From Globisporangium splendens (lineage: Eukaryota; Oomycota; Peronosporomycetes; Pythiales; Pythiaceae), in the NCBI GenBank assembly GCA_006386115.1, contig VFIW01000058.1:1-64000 (forward strand): 64,000 nt of DNA, given 5' to 3'. This document shows, one piece after another, positions 37,268 to 48,372 of this stretch (its first letter is position 1; every line of letters starts with the position of its first letter). Both the position numbers and the translations under genes were made by a program. The notes below the pieces were generated by a model. That model worked only from the letters and a program-made list of their open reading frames with translations. It did not search any database and had not been told where the DNA came from.

Positions 37268-39820
37268 TTAGCAACGAGTGGCCAAGCCTCCCGCTACCAG
37301 TGCCACCTCTCCCTCGACAACTCGGAGCTGCAACACCGACTCGTCGACCGGGTAGTACCCATCGAGCTTGCGAAGCTCTTCCAGGTCGTCGAGCAAGTAC
37401 CCCTGCCACTGCACTTCGTTCCACTGGCTCAAGCAGTGCGCACCAAGGTCTGACCGCAAGAGCATGAGGAGAGTGTTGGGGTGGAGGAGTCTCGTGTGGT
37501 GCGCGGGGATCCACTCCACCGGCTGACCAGTGATGTAGTGGATCCAGTGGTCGTTGCTGAAGATCGTCGGCGCGATCGACATCAGCATGAGCTCGAAGAA
37601 GCCGAGTGCCTTCGTCGCTCGAGACAGTTCACTGATCTGCTCGGACGATCTCCACCACTTGGCACACGTCTTGAACATGTCGCCTCTCTTCGACGGGACC
37701 GTCGTCTTCATCAGCTTTTTCCACTTCGAACTGAATGTCAAGTCTTCGCTCGGCTGGGTCGCACTCAGCACGCGGTTGATCACGTGCAACTGCGCGAGCT
37801 CTGCGACTCCGTGTCCAGTGCCAGACATCTTCAGCGACAGAGCGCTGTTGAAAGCCAGCGGCGAGTCCACTGCCTTCTTGATGACGTGGTCGGGGTTCGT
37901 GGCGTTGTCGATGAGTTTGCTTGCACCCTCGACCTGAGTGTCTGCGAGCGCAAGACGATCCGGGAGGGTGTTGAGCAGCGCGGTGTTCTCGTCGTTGAGC
38001 ATCGGCTCGGACACCTCCAAGATCGGAGACGCCTTCGACGCTTTCCTGATCTTCGTGTGGTGCTTCTCCACGAAGAAAGCCGACTCAGTCGACGTCTTGA
38101 GCGCCTCAGGACGCTTCACGTCGACAGGGATCACTTGGTACCGAGGACCATACTTCTTGTCCGCAGCCACATTCTTCACTTCGAAGGAGACTTCCATCGA
38201 CTGCAGCACTTGGAAGTAGTTGGTGGTGGCAACACCATCCAGAGGCTGAGGCTGTTGTTTCACCAGCATGTTGGAGAAGTCGACTCCGTTTCTCGAGCGC
38301 TTCTTCTTGTTTGCCACGGTGGAGAAACCGTCGTTCCCATTCGTCAAGAGCAGCGTCGGGGACTTCATTGGCGGTTTCGGACTTCCTGGTGGAGTCATCT
38401 TGCCTTGCGAGTCGTCGAACGTGGCAATCGAGATCGCGTCGGAGTTGCTTCGCGGCTTGGCCAGCGCTGTTTCCGCTGACGACCCGCCATGCTGAGCTCT
38501 CTGCTGGAGCTGGGCTTCCCGTTTCTTTCCTTCCTCGACTGCCTTCTGCAGCGAGGTTTGCTTCGGCTTCGCACTCGCAGCTTGAGCGTAGGTTTTCGGC
38601 GGTTGTTGTCGTTGCTGCTGGGGTTGCTCTGAAGCTGGCTTCGTGGGAGGGAACACACTGTCCGGAGTCCCGAGGTCGATTCCATGGTGCGAGCGATACC
38701 CATACGGCTGTCGCTCCGACTGGAACGGAGCATTCTTTCCATGCGCCGGGTGCAGCTTGTTGTCGAACAACACCTGGTCGCACACAGACCCGTTCACGAC
38801 CAACGCGCTTGGACACGAGCTGGACAAGAAGTACACTCGCCAGGTCGCCGATGTCATCCCCGTCGCGAGGTTCACTTCGCGAAAGGTGTGGTACACCGGC
38901 TGGCACCCGAGGAGGAACAGTCGGTGCACGATCACTCGAACGTCCACATCGGGGTCGACGTTGACAATGTCGATGAAGTACTTGTCACCAAGGATGTCGA
39001 ACTCCTTGAATGAAAACACTCCACCGAGGATGTTGACCTTGGTGCGTTCCAAGCGCACACAGGCTTCCTTCGTCTTGACCTTGACTCGGAGGTTGCCACC
39101 AGGAAGCTTGGAGATCTGACCGATCTCGAAGCGCTGGTACAGCTCATCGAGTGTTGCGTTTCCGTGGCTCGTACTGGCCAACGACGCCATGATCTTTTGG
39201 AGCGGAGTCTTCGCGAGCGCTCTTCCAGTCTCGATCACCATGTCGTACTTGGCGGTCGGGAGCTGGTAGGGATGCGCTTGCTCCATTCGCGACGCGATGT
39301 GCGACCAGTCGCCTCCAGCAGCGTACTGGCGCTCAATCGCTTCGATGTCGACAGCGAGAGGCTTCGGAGTCTCGACGCGTCTGCGAGTTGCTTCGATCAC
39401 AGCGCGGTCTCGACGGAGGTGCTCTTGTTGTTGCAGAAGCTGAGCCATGGACAGTCGAGCGTCCACGTTCGCAGGAGCGACGACGACAGCAGAGTCCATC
39501 GGGTCGTCGCCAGAGAGATCGAGGGTCGTCACTTGAGCATTCCCACCAGACTCCATCGGATCATCCACCATAGCGGTGGGGTCAGCGACAGGAGCGGGAT
39601 CAGCGGGAGGCGGGGTAGTTGCGTGGGTTGGAGGAGCAGGGGATTGATCCACCGGTGAGATCACCAGGTTTCCCGTTTGGGTGGGTTCGGACCCTTCCAA
39701 ATTTTGGGAGGGGGATGGGCGGACAGTGGGACGAGGCAGGATTCTGGGTGCGGACCCAGATTTCGAGCCAGTGTCGACAGCTGGCAGCTGGTGGGTGGAG
39801 GGAGGAGCTGGATTTTCCAT
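37268..39820 (-). CDS. LINE ORF1 protein (copy 3)
   Basis: 850 aa, open, with an ATG 84 bp inside the element. Clearly homologous along its whole length to the 863-aa proteins but with many substitutions and a shortened N-terminal Pro/Ser-rich region. The best conserved part is the central RRM-like segment and the C-terminal half. Retention of an open frame at this divergence suggests past selection on ORF1. Confidence 0.85.
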   Translation of the reverse strand: MENPAPPSTHQLPAVDTGSKSGSAPRILPRPTVRPSPSQNLEGSEPTQTGNLVISPVDQSPAPPTHATTPPPADPAPVADPTAMVDDPMESGGNAQVTTLDLSGDDPMDSAVVVAPANVDARLSMAQLLQQQEHLRRDRAVIEATRRRVETPKPLAVDIEAIERQYAAGGDWSHIASRMEQAHPYQLPTAKYDMVIETGRALAKTPLQKIMASLASTSHGNATLDELYQRFEIGQISKLPGGNLRVKVKTKEACVRLERTKVNILGGVFSFKEFDILGDKYFIDIVNVDPDVDVRVIVHRLFLLGCQPVYHTFREVNLATGMTSATWRVYFLSSSCPSALVVNGSVCDQVLFDNKLHPAHGKNAPFQSERQPYGYRSHHGIDLGTPDSVFPPTKPASEQPQQQRQQPPKTYAQAASAKPKQTSLQKAVEEGKKREAQLQQRAQHGGSSAETALAKPRSNSDAISIATFDDSQGKMTPPGSPKPPMKSPTLLLTNGNDGFSTVANKKKRSRNGVDFSNMLVKQQPQPLDGVATTNYFQVLQSMEVSFEVKNVAADKKYGPRYQVIPVDVKRPEALKTSTESAFFVEKHHTKIRKASKASPILEVSEPMLNDENTALLNTLPDRLALADTQVEGASKLIDNATNPDHVIKKAVDSPLAFNSALSLKMSGTGHGVAELAQLHVINRVLSATQPSEDLTFSSKWKKLMKTTVPSKRGDMFKTCAKWWRSSEQISELSRATKALGFFELMLMSIAPTIFSNDHWIHYITGQPVEWIPAHHTRLLHPNTLLMLLRSDLGAHCLSQWNEVQWQGYLLDDLEELRKLDGYYPVDESVLQLRVVEGEVALVAGGLATRC

Positions 39821-39904
39821 GGGAGAGACGGAGGCTGGGAGGCTGGGGGAGGCGACTGGGAGGTCTTGGATTCAACTTGAGGGGTAGCCGGCAAATTGAG
39901 AAGT

Positions 39905-39959
39905 CCGAGCGTAGCTCAGTTGGTAGAGCGATTGACTGTAGTGTGTAGATACTGTGTAT
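39905..39959 (+). pseudogene. tRNA-Tyr fragment at the right end of the array
   Basis: Complete exon 1 (39905-39941) and 18 nt of the intron, then an abrupt change to unrelated AT-rich DNA. The 3' exon is missing, so it cannot be functional. Marks the array boundary. Confidence 0.9.
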
Positions 39960-40992
39960 TAATATAAACTTAGATGAAGTTGTCTAGTTTGGCGAGTGCC
40001 GGTTGGGTAAATCTGAATACCCTCTTCTCTTCGTAGAACTTGAAAACTACTGTCTCCCTCTCTTGCATCCGATCCACCAAGTGATGTTTAACTAATTACA
40101 GAAATGGAAAATGTATTCCCCTTATGTAAATCATGCTTTTGACTCGCCCGAGCAGTCAGTGATCCCATATAACAACGCTGAAAACGCTTTTTGAGAATGC
40201 TGACTGACATCACGCAGCGCGTGCTGTCGCAGCGGCTCGTTCTACGTGACAACGCACGACGCATAGCAAGTCGTGCGATTCTACGAAGCATTGTTGCGGG
40301 GCACTCGCAATTTGTGGTGCTGTAATGTGTTTGTCTTGCTAACCTTCAAATGGTGCATGTGGTGCACACTGCACAGGTTGTGCAAACAGTTTATTTCTAA
40401 ATCTATAATTTTCATTTCGATCACCTTTTGAAGGGTACATGCATCAGAAAATGACCATTCGGGTGTACCGTGCCTCACGAAATAAATGCTTGACTCAAAA
40501 TCACTATTTTACCCAAAATGGCAACTTTTTTGGTTTAATCGCCTTCTTAACAAAAAGGTTGGTGTTTCAGATGGCTCCGTAAATGAGTTCCTGGTGTGAT
40601 TTGCAATTTGACAGATAGCAGTGTGTATCTGTTTTTTTCGATGCTAACGGTGATTTTCCATGACTGCTTATTTTAGCCAATTATATATCTCCAACTTGAC
40701 AATTTATTCCTTTTATCCAATCATAATGTTGTTTTTGGACTGCTCTTTCTCAGCAAAATAATCGGCATTCTCCCTTCAGATAATCGCTTTTTTCGTTGAG
40801 TGTTGGCCAAAAGCGTTTATTTTGTGAGGTACGGTAAATCCGTGTCCTTATATATACTTCACATTCTGTGCCGAACTGCCACACTTGTATTTCGATAGTG
40901 CACTGTACCCCGATCCGCTTGCACTTTTGGGAGTGATTGATGCACGGATCACCACTCACAAGCTCGATCCAGCAGCAAAGGACAGCAGTGGC
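39960..40992. other. Intergenic, no gene seen
   Basis: AT-rich unique sequence between the array and PRMT5. No ORF with convincing composition, no tRNA and no clear repeat. The PRMT5 promoter should lie in its right part. Confidence 0.6.
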
Positions 40993-43594
40993 ATGAGCAG
41001 CGAGCGCATTTTCGTGGGGCTCGAGACGTCCTTCAGCCATGACCTCCCGGCCACGCTCGACAAGGTAAGCGGACGGTCCTTGCGCTCCTGCTGCTTGCGG
41101 TTCCTATGCGGCTCGTCTCACAGCGTCTCGCCTGTAGGTGTACGAAGACAAAATGAGCGGCGTCGTCGCGCCGCTCTTCCATCCACGGTATGTGCGAGCC
41201 TTATGCCATAGTGCATGCGCGTATTTGCGCTGGTCGCACGCACGCGCGTTGTGTGACCGCGGCGGCTAAATAGGCAGTTAAATGGACACTTGATGCTGTG
41301 ATGCACGCTGTGTGGCTACAGATTCAAGCGCGATGACCACGGGGTCTCGGATACCCGTGACGGGCCTCAGTCCCGTACGTCTGCATATGTTTGCTACTTG
41401 TCAAAGCAACAACTCGCTTACTGACCACCGCTGCTGTGTGTGCGTAATGGCGCGTAGGATCGGACCTGGTGATGGATTCGCGCGGGTGGACGTCGTCGGT
41501 GGTCGGTGGCATCTCCAAATGGATCAATTTGGACGTCAGCTGCCTGCGCGCACGTCTTGCGGCCGAGAAAGCGTTCAAGCAGGAGGTCGCGTGGGCGTCG
41601 CACTTGTCCGTGCCCGCAGTGCTGCTGCCAACACCGCGGCATCACACCAACTCGTCGAATTACGCACGCATCTTGAACCAATCAGTCACGCAAGCGCAAT
41701 ATCTGCAGGCACGACCATAGAAAGATACATGTGTGCGCATGCCAATGGCGATGAAGTAAAGATACGATGATTGACGTATTGATCTGCTCTTATGTGCTGT
41801 TGACGTTGTGTAGTTTTGGATCCGCACTCCGCTGACCTACCGTTTGGGCACGGGCGCTCCGAAGTTGTCAGTGGGTGGACCAGGCCTGCAACACAACGAA
41901 GAAGTGTCGCTGGACGATGATAGTGGCATCAGTCCCTGGGAGGCGAGATATCTGCGCTCTTCCCATGCCACTAAATAGTCACTGTCTTGATAGCGCTCAC
42001 GTGGATATTTGTGTTGTGTAGGCGTGGAGCGCGTTGCGAGCCAAGTGCGAGTACAATTCGAAAATCCACGTTGCACTGGAGATTACTGCGGATCTGCCGT
42101 CGAGTGAAGAACTGAAGCGCTGGCTGGGTGAACCTGTTCGAGTATGTATTGCGCTTTCCACGTTTACGCTCTTCTGATGGTGATGATTATAATGCGCATG
42201 TTTCCACAATGTATTCTCACTGCTAGGCGGTGCTCATCCCGACGAGCATTTTCCTCACAAACCGCAAGGGGTACCCCACGCTGTCGCAGCGCCACCAAAA
42301 GTTCTTCGCCGAGCTGTTCCGGTTCAACATCCAGTACTACTTTTCAGGCCGCCCACGGCACCGGGGGAGCTTCTTGCCGTACGTGCAGTACATGCACTTC
42401 CTATACAGCAAGAAGGACGGCATGGATGCGAAGGCGCTCTTCGAAGCGCCGTACTTGGATTACCTGCAGGCGCCGCTGCAACCGTTGATGGACAATCTCG
42501 AGTCCCAGACGTACGAGACCTTTGAGCAGGATGCATTCAAGTACAACCAGTATGAGAAAGCGATCACCAAGGCGCTGCAGCAGACGCCTGAAAACAAGGA
42601 ATCGGTCGTGATGGTCGTTGGCGCTGGCCGTGGACCGCTCGTGCGTTGCGCGCTGCGTGCCGCGATGCTCGCCAACCGCAAGACGCGGATGTTTGCGGTA
42701 GAGAAGAATCCAAATGCTGTCATCACGCTGCGCAACCTCAAGATTTCCGAACGGTGGGACAATGTCACGATCATCGCGTCCGACATGCGCCACTGGAAAA
42801 CCCACGAAAAGGTACGCAGCGACGTTTCGATGCAGTGCTGGATACGTCAGCCCACATAGCCTTAATGCTAACCTGTTTTTGACGTTGATGTAGGCGGACA
42901 TTATGGTGAGTGAGCTCTTGGGCTCGTTTGGTGACAACGAGCTGTCGCCAGAGTGCTTGGACGGCGCACAAGCTTTTCTTCATGGTACATGGTTCTATTA
43001 GGCAGCACCACGTAACGCTCTGGCACTCATCCTTATGCTTCTTTTTCCTTGCTTTCGATAGAAAATGGCATCAGTATTCCGTGCGCGTACACATCGTACG
43101 CGGCGCCGATCATGTCGTCCAAGTTGTGGAACGAGGTGAAAGTGCACGAGTCGCTCAAGAGTTTTGAGACGCCGTACGTCGTGCGGCTGCACAATATGTA
43201 CACGATCGCCGAGTCGAAAGCGGTGTTTACGTTTACGCACCCGAAGTTCAACCAGCGAATCGACAATCGACGCTACGAGGAGATTCCGTTCCATGCACAG
43301 GAGAGTGCGGTCGTGCACGGCTTTGCCGGGTACTTTGATGCTGTGCTCTTTGACGACGTGACGCTGAGCATCAACCCCGCGACCCACTCGGATGGCATGT
43401 TCAGCTGGTTCCCGATCTTCTTTCCACTGCGCGACCCGGTGTCGGTCTCGAAGGACGAAGAAGTGAAGATGCAATTCTGGCGGCTCAGCACTAACAACAG
43501 GGTCTGGTACGAATGGGCATTGAGCACCGACGATGGCAAGCACCAGACGCCGATCCATAACCCAAACGGACGCTCGTACTGGATCGGATTGTAA
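40993..43594 (+). CDS. PRMT5: Protein arginine N-methyltransferase 5
   Basis: Type II methyltransferase that makes symmetric dimethylarginine on histones, Sm proteins and others. Nine exons: 40993-41064, 41138-41187, 41322-41374, 41458-41708, 41814-41942, 42022-42141, 42227-42811, 42894-42984, 43062-43594. They join in frame to 627 aa (human protein 637). N-terminal TIM-barrel region, then the Rossmann methyltransferase with [10 protein letters not shown] (SAM-binding motif I), the double-Glu loop [15 protein letters not shown], and the C-terminal beta-barrel/dimer arm ending GRSYWIGL. Catalytic residues look intact. Introns are 73-134 bp; introns 4 and 5 appear to start with GC rather than GT. 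Confidence 0.96.
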
Positions 43595-43808
43595 GAAGCT
43601 TTTTGCACAAAGCACAACTGGTTGTGGAAGATGGAGAATAGGCAAGTGCCACGAGAGAGTTGGAGAGAGACACAAGTGGGGTGTCTGTATTCATCAAGAA
43701 AACACAGACAGACGCTTGTGGAGCCTAATGCGAATACACACAAATATCAAGGTGGACTGACTCATTTCCCCTCACTTCTTACGCTTTTCAGTGCTCTTCA
43801 GAAGAATC
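43595..43808. other. Convergent intergenic region
   Basis: About 210 bp between the PRMT5 stop and the stop of the minus-strand gene. No feature recognised. Confidence 0.5.
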
Positions 43809-45263
43809 TTACAACTCTTCGTGGCTTGTAGACGTTGACACGATGAGCTGATCGGCGATAGACGCTTCTGCGATCGTTGTGTCGTCTTGGTCATCATGTG
43901 CTGGCATCTCAATGCGCTCAACCGGAGGTACGAGTGTCTCCCACGACTCAATCGTGCCGGCGCCGACAGCGAGAAAGTGATCCTTCAAAGCAAGCAGTTG
44001 GTCCTCGTTGAGGGCATAACTCGTGAGAATTTGCTTCAGGAACTTGTCCTTGCGCTCTTTGTGGCGTGGCCACGCAGATTGCACCGACACCTTGTGAATC
44101 TGTTCCCAGACATCAGCAATGTCATTGTCCAGCTCAAAATGCACGCGAACAGCTTCATTTTCTCCCTGCAGTTCCGTTAATTGCATTGCTGTCGGTGCAG
44201 AGATGACGCCAGCGAAAATCGTGATATTGTACCCGTACCAGTCTGCCTCGACCGACGGACGCATAGAAGCCGCTTTGTTGCTGTCAGCGACGACTAGCAC
44301 CGCAACGGCGCCTGCAAGTCGAACTTTCGAGACAATTTCAAACACGGAGCAATCGCCAGCACTTCTAGCGACAAGAGCGAGCTTCCGGTCCAAGCGAGGC
44401 ATTGCCTCCGTCCTATCGTATAGCGCTTGGCAGACCACACCAGCATGCAGCAGCTTCGACACCGTCATTGCTGGGTTCCCTGGCAAGATGCTCCCGTATG
44501 TTGCCGCCAGAAACTCCCCCACGCGCGTACTCTTTCCGTCGGATGATACGATCGCACTGCTCCGCGTCCAGGGTTCTGAAATGTACTCTTGTTCAGTTGC
44601 AGTGCGTGGTGAGCACGTGTAGTGCGCTTTCTTCGTACACACGATCGGGGTTAGACGACCAATGACGCGCTCGTGGGCTGCGATCGCGCGCAGCAGATCG
44701 CCTCCTGATTTGCGGATCATGACTGATGGAATCGCGATCTCGCCTCGACTGACGGTAGCAACTGGACGAGTCATAGACTCGTCAGAGCTGACCACGATGA
44801 GACCGGCGGCGCCAGCAGCTTCAGCGTTTCGCGATTTAGTCTCAAACGTGCACTCGCCACGATCGACGACGAGCACAATGGACTGGTTTGCCGCAGCGGC
44901 ACTCGAAATTGAGGCTTCTTCGTCTGGTTACAGAGGCTCACAGCCAAAGTCGTTCACATTGCCTTGGTTGTCGTGCTTGGGGAACACGAATTCCACTTCA
45001 CGGTCGATCATGGGTCCGCCAAAGCTGTCGCGGAAGTACTGGATCGGCGCGACACCATGACGCAAGTAAACTCGCCCCCAGAAAGGCTCCTCTTCTTGGA
45101 CAACATGCTCGCTCTCAGTAACGACAGAAAAAGTCGACGACACAGGTGCAGTTGTCGTTGAGGTTCTCGTCGTCGCGGCTGGCTCCACGAGCAGCGCTTC
45201 TTGCGCAGCACAATGGGCGAGCGTCAACCACGACGCACTCAGTGCCAACACGCTTCGCTTCAT
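43809..45263 (-). pseudogene. Secreted PA-domain protein with an in-frame stop
   Basis: Starts at ATG 45263 with a signal peptide (about 20 residues ending AHCAAQ). The region around residues 75-190 is a protease-associated (PA) domain (VVDRGECTF, then NAEAAGAAGLIVV), usually a lid or substrate-binding module of secretory-pathway proteins. A second region (about 280-370) looks like a further PA-like segment (KVRLAGAVAVLVV). One TAA at 44928-44930 lies after GCEPL, and the same frame continues on both sides of it for 111 and 372 codons with full coding character. This could be a recent null allele, a sequencing error, or stop readthrough; an 18-bp GT-AG segment over the stop is too short for an intron here. 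Family function not recognised beyond the PA domain. Confidence 0.7.
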
Positions 45264-47598
45264 CACGACGAGTAACTCGACTTATCGGGGCACAAAGGGA
45301 CAACAAGAGGCTGCTTTGGCTCGCTGTGGATCTGGAGCAAATGCTTTATGTCCACAGAGGGACCTTGTGTCTAGATTTTGAAGCTTCCATGGATCAATTG
45401 GTGACTCTTCCCTCATAAGAATATAGAGTTCGTGGCCTTTCAAGATCGCAGTGTGTGCTCTGGCAGGGTATGCGTTTTAACAGGTAATGAGTGTGTGGTG
45501 CACGGTGATTTGCTCTCGACATAGGGAAAAATCTCAAGCGACCATTCCACGATGTTTCAAAGCTGCTGAGTAAGCAACAGCGCTTATACAGCCAACCGAT
45601 CACTAGAGTGCAACCTGCGCATGTGTCCGATGTGCTCCACCGCTGGACAGCGGGAATTCTCTAAGCACCCCGTGAGGGGAGCGTATCATCCGACTGTGAG
45701 CAGGAAAACTACTCAATGCAGCAACGGCAACGTGTGTTCGCACACAGTCACTTTCTCTTCCAATTCGACGCTTGAGTTCGCCGAAGCTGCTTGTGCTCGT
45801 CTGTATTCCTCGCATTATCAGAGAGAAATCGACGGCTGGAAAGCGAGTGAGATCAGCGGAGCATTCGCGATGACAACGACCTAGAACTTACTTCTCACAG
45901 AGCTTTGTTCGGATTCTAGGGGCTACATAACCGACTGTACCATCTGACACTGGCCAAGAAAAGATCTTGGCGGTTGCAGCAATGAGAACGTTACCTTCAC
46001 ACTGAGCTGCCTGCCTCAACTTTGACTTCGGTGTCGATCGTTGGCGTTGTCACTGCTTTGTGTTTCGAATTGAAGCTTTCGATCGACGAACCTCCAGACT
46101 CATCCAAATATCACAGACGAAACTACCTCCACTGGCACACTCTATGGTTGTTCTTTACGTTTTGCCAGTGCTGGATGGAGCGCAATGCATTCATCCATGT
46201 GCATATTTGATGACGAAACGCATCGACGAATAACACGGACGGCGTGTTGTTGCTGTTCTTTGCTATAAATTGGACGCTCCTCATGGCTGATAAAGCTGCA
46301 AATCTGGCTATGGATACGAGTCGCAGTATTCAAGTCAGAAGGAATTCCGGTCGGCCAGAGTTTGACCTTATCGGGCAATTGTACGGAACGTCGTATGTCA
46401 TTATCTATCCTATGTGTCGTAATGGATACATGATGTGCCACTTCTACCCCATCATGCGATGAGTTTCATGTCTTTTGCTTAGTTGCAGCGAGTTTATTTG
46501 TGATAGGTTCAGGATATCTTGTTCGCTTTTGACGCAACATAATATACCTCGCTTGAACAAATTGCACGCTCCTCGCCTCCCATTCTTCTTCTATTTGCCA
46601 TTGCATTAGGTCAACGGAGCAAACTCAAAACCACCGCCAACTCGACGACTTTTGTCCAGCGACTGGTTAGTTCTCAGCGAAGCCAGAGAGAGAGAGAGAG
46701 AGAGAGAGCGATCTGAAAAACCAGGTAGGTGCGCATGATCCCAGGCAGGAAATTTGCACTTGGAGACGAGGCTGACGAAGCCATGCAGGATTTCTCGCAG
46801 TCACTCGCTGCGTGATGACCGTCAGCTCGCAAACGTCAGAAGATCGCATTTGACGAAAGCTGATTGGTGGATTCGAACCAGTCAACGTCGCTCATGATTA
46901 AATGGCGCGACGTTTTCTGTTGACATGGAGCCCATCCCATTGAACTCGAGCCATCCTAATCGAGGAGCGCGTCGTGGACCTTTCCTTATTTCGGCACTTT
47001 GTCTCGATTTGAATGTATACAGGTGGCATACTTTGGTCAAGTGAGGATCTCGCTGTGATCGACAAAGTTTGTGAAACCAAAACGGCAGATTGCTTATACT
47101 AATTTCCATCCTTTCACTGAACTCGAAGAAGAAATGAACACCAACAGTGCATTCTAAAAGTCTGGAGCCTGCAAGTTCGCCATGGGTTTGTTGGCTTCAA
47201 GGAATTTCATAGTAGGTCGTCTGTCGAGCACATTTGTGTCTGTGGGTGCTGTTGTACAGACAAAAAGTAGGTGAGAGCTTTGGGGTCCATTTGCCCGCGT
47301 GTTTATGCGCTCAGGTCTTGATCCTCCAGTCTCTTCATGGCAACTTCCACGTGGCTCTGGCTTCGTTTTGTTTCGACGGAAGAACAGACGCATAGAGGGG
47401 GCGCTCAACTATTCCGTCAGGTGCTTGCTGGAATCGAGCGGTTGCCAACACCGTTGAGGTCGCAATGTTCTTCCTCCATTCCTCTCTTTTCTATCTCTTC
47501 CAGACAGAAGTAGCCATTCGAGCAGGTCTCAGTTCTCCATTTTCGCAGTCGCGTCCACACAGGATCTAAGTTGCTTGAAAACACTCTCTCGATAGAGG
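45264..47598. other. Intergenic, no gene seen
   Basis: 2.3 kb with only short frames of non-coding character. A GA microsatellite lies at about 46684-46709. Upstream regions of the flanking divergent genes are here. Confidence 0.55.
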
Positions 47599-48372
47599 AT
47601 GACGTTCGGGAACTCGGCGTCCTTGCAACCTGCTGCAATCGATATCTCGCTGTTTGATTGCGCAGATCTTTCCTCATATGACGAAAGCAACGGTTCCGAG
47701 CGTTTTTGGAGATGGATTGGAGTATTGCCTAACAATCGACGCTCCAAGTCCCACTCGCCGTCTCGCCGATCGCCGAAAATCAAACACACGAATGGGCGAC
47801 TGGATGAAGATCCGACAACGGAGCAGGCCGCTACTGTTCAGCACCATCCACACGGCAACCTGGCACGTCTCCAGACCACGCGAGTGGTTCCCAATCGATC
47901 CTGCACCGCGATTGTGGCCAAATGCATATTGACGTCAGAGATCCCCAAGCGTGGGGATATTCGCAGATCGATCACGTACGACTCGCCGGGTGTGTGCCCA
48001 ATCTCACGTGAGCGACCTCAGGACGTGTCACCGACCACGCGCCAACTCAAGATCTTTTACCGCGACGAGACAATTCGACAACGCAGCGCCGAGAACACAC
48101 GGCTCATGATCGTTTACGCGGGGCAAACGCTGTGCAATCCCGAGACCCCATCAGACCAAGGTAGCAGCAATAGCAGTAGTCCTAGTAGTAGTCCTCTTGA
48201 TAGCGATAGTAGTAGCGGTGCGAGCCCGAGCAGCAACCAACAGAAGCTCGCGCTCAAGGCGCTCAAGTACCGAAAACTCCTTGCGCGCGCGAGCGAAATC
48301 GACGACGTGCGGCTGAAAGACCCGAGCTTCGACGTCCTCGAGTGTCTCGGCGTCAAGTGGTGCAAAGTATGA
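47599..48372 (+). CDS. Hypothetical Ser-rich protein
   Basis: 257 aa, single exon, ATG start. Not recognised. N-terminal about 80 residues are polar and basic (RRSKSHSPSRRSPK), the middle (about 100-185) is less biased and contains IFYRDETIRQRS and MIVYAGQTL, followed by a Ser/Pro tract (about 190-215) and a short charged C-terminus ending LGVKWCKV. No signal peptide or membrane segment. The low-complexity tract and the good third-position GC bias in the last 150 codons support coding. Confidence 0.6.
   Translation: MTFGNSASLQPAAIDISLFDCADLSSYDESNGSERFWRWIGVLPNNRRSKSHSPSRRSPKIKHTNGRLDEDPTTEQAATVQHHPHGNLARLQTTRVVPNRSCTAIVAKCILTSEIPKRGDIRRSITYDSPGVCPISRERPQDVSPTTRQLKIFYRDETIRQRSAENTRLMIVYAGQTLCNPETPSDQGSSNSSSPSSSPLDSDSSSGASPSSNQQKLALKALKYRKLLARASEIDDVRLKDPSFDVLECLGVKWCKV

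Larger units (their letters stand above)
23826..39904 (-). mobile_element. tRNA-Tyr-targeted LINE, copy 3, with nested Ty3 element
   Basis: About 8.6 kb of LINE plus a 7448-bp LTR retrotransposon at 24705-32152. 5' end and terminal 53-bp tail (23826-23878) are those of copy 1, while the coding region is clearly more diverged except for a stretch at roughly 36000-36900 that is much closer to copies 1 and 2. ORF1 is open, ORF2 has the same one-base deletion as copy 2. Its 3' region is the longest and holds the complete antisense ORF3. Confidence 0.92.
1..39959 (+). repeat. Tandem tRNA-Tyr gene array interrupted by four LINE insertions
   Basis: Head-to-tail units of 695-732 bp, each made of a tRNA-Tyr gene followed by a spacer. 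tRNA start points are 707, 1419 (stub), 8861, 9588, 10287, 11006, 11738, 12448, 13146 (stub), 13957, 14687, 15382 (stub), 23103, 23808 (stub) and 39905. A stub and the next full gene are the two sides of one LINE insertion, so without the LINEs the window would hold one unbroken run of tRNA-Tyr genes. The leftmost two units are strongly diverged and the last is cut in its intron. Multicopy tRNA-Tyr arrays are a plausible way to raise tRNA dosage; that role is an inference. Confidence 0.93.

Noticed and set aside
44913..44930. 18-bp GT-AG segment that would remove the in-frame TAA of the PA-domain gene
   Set aside because: Far shorter than any other intron in the window (68-134 bp), so it is unlikely to be spliced.
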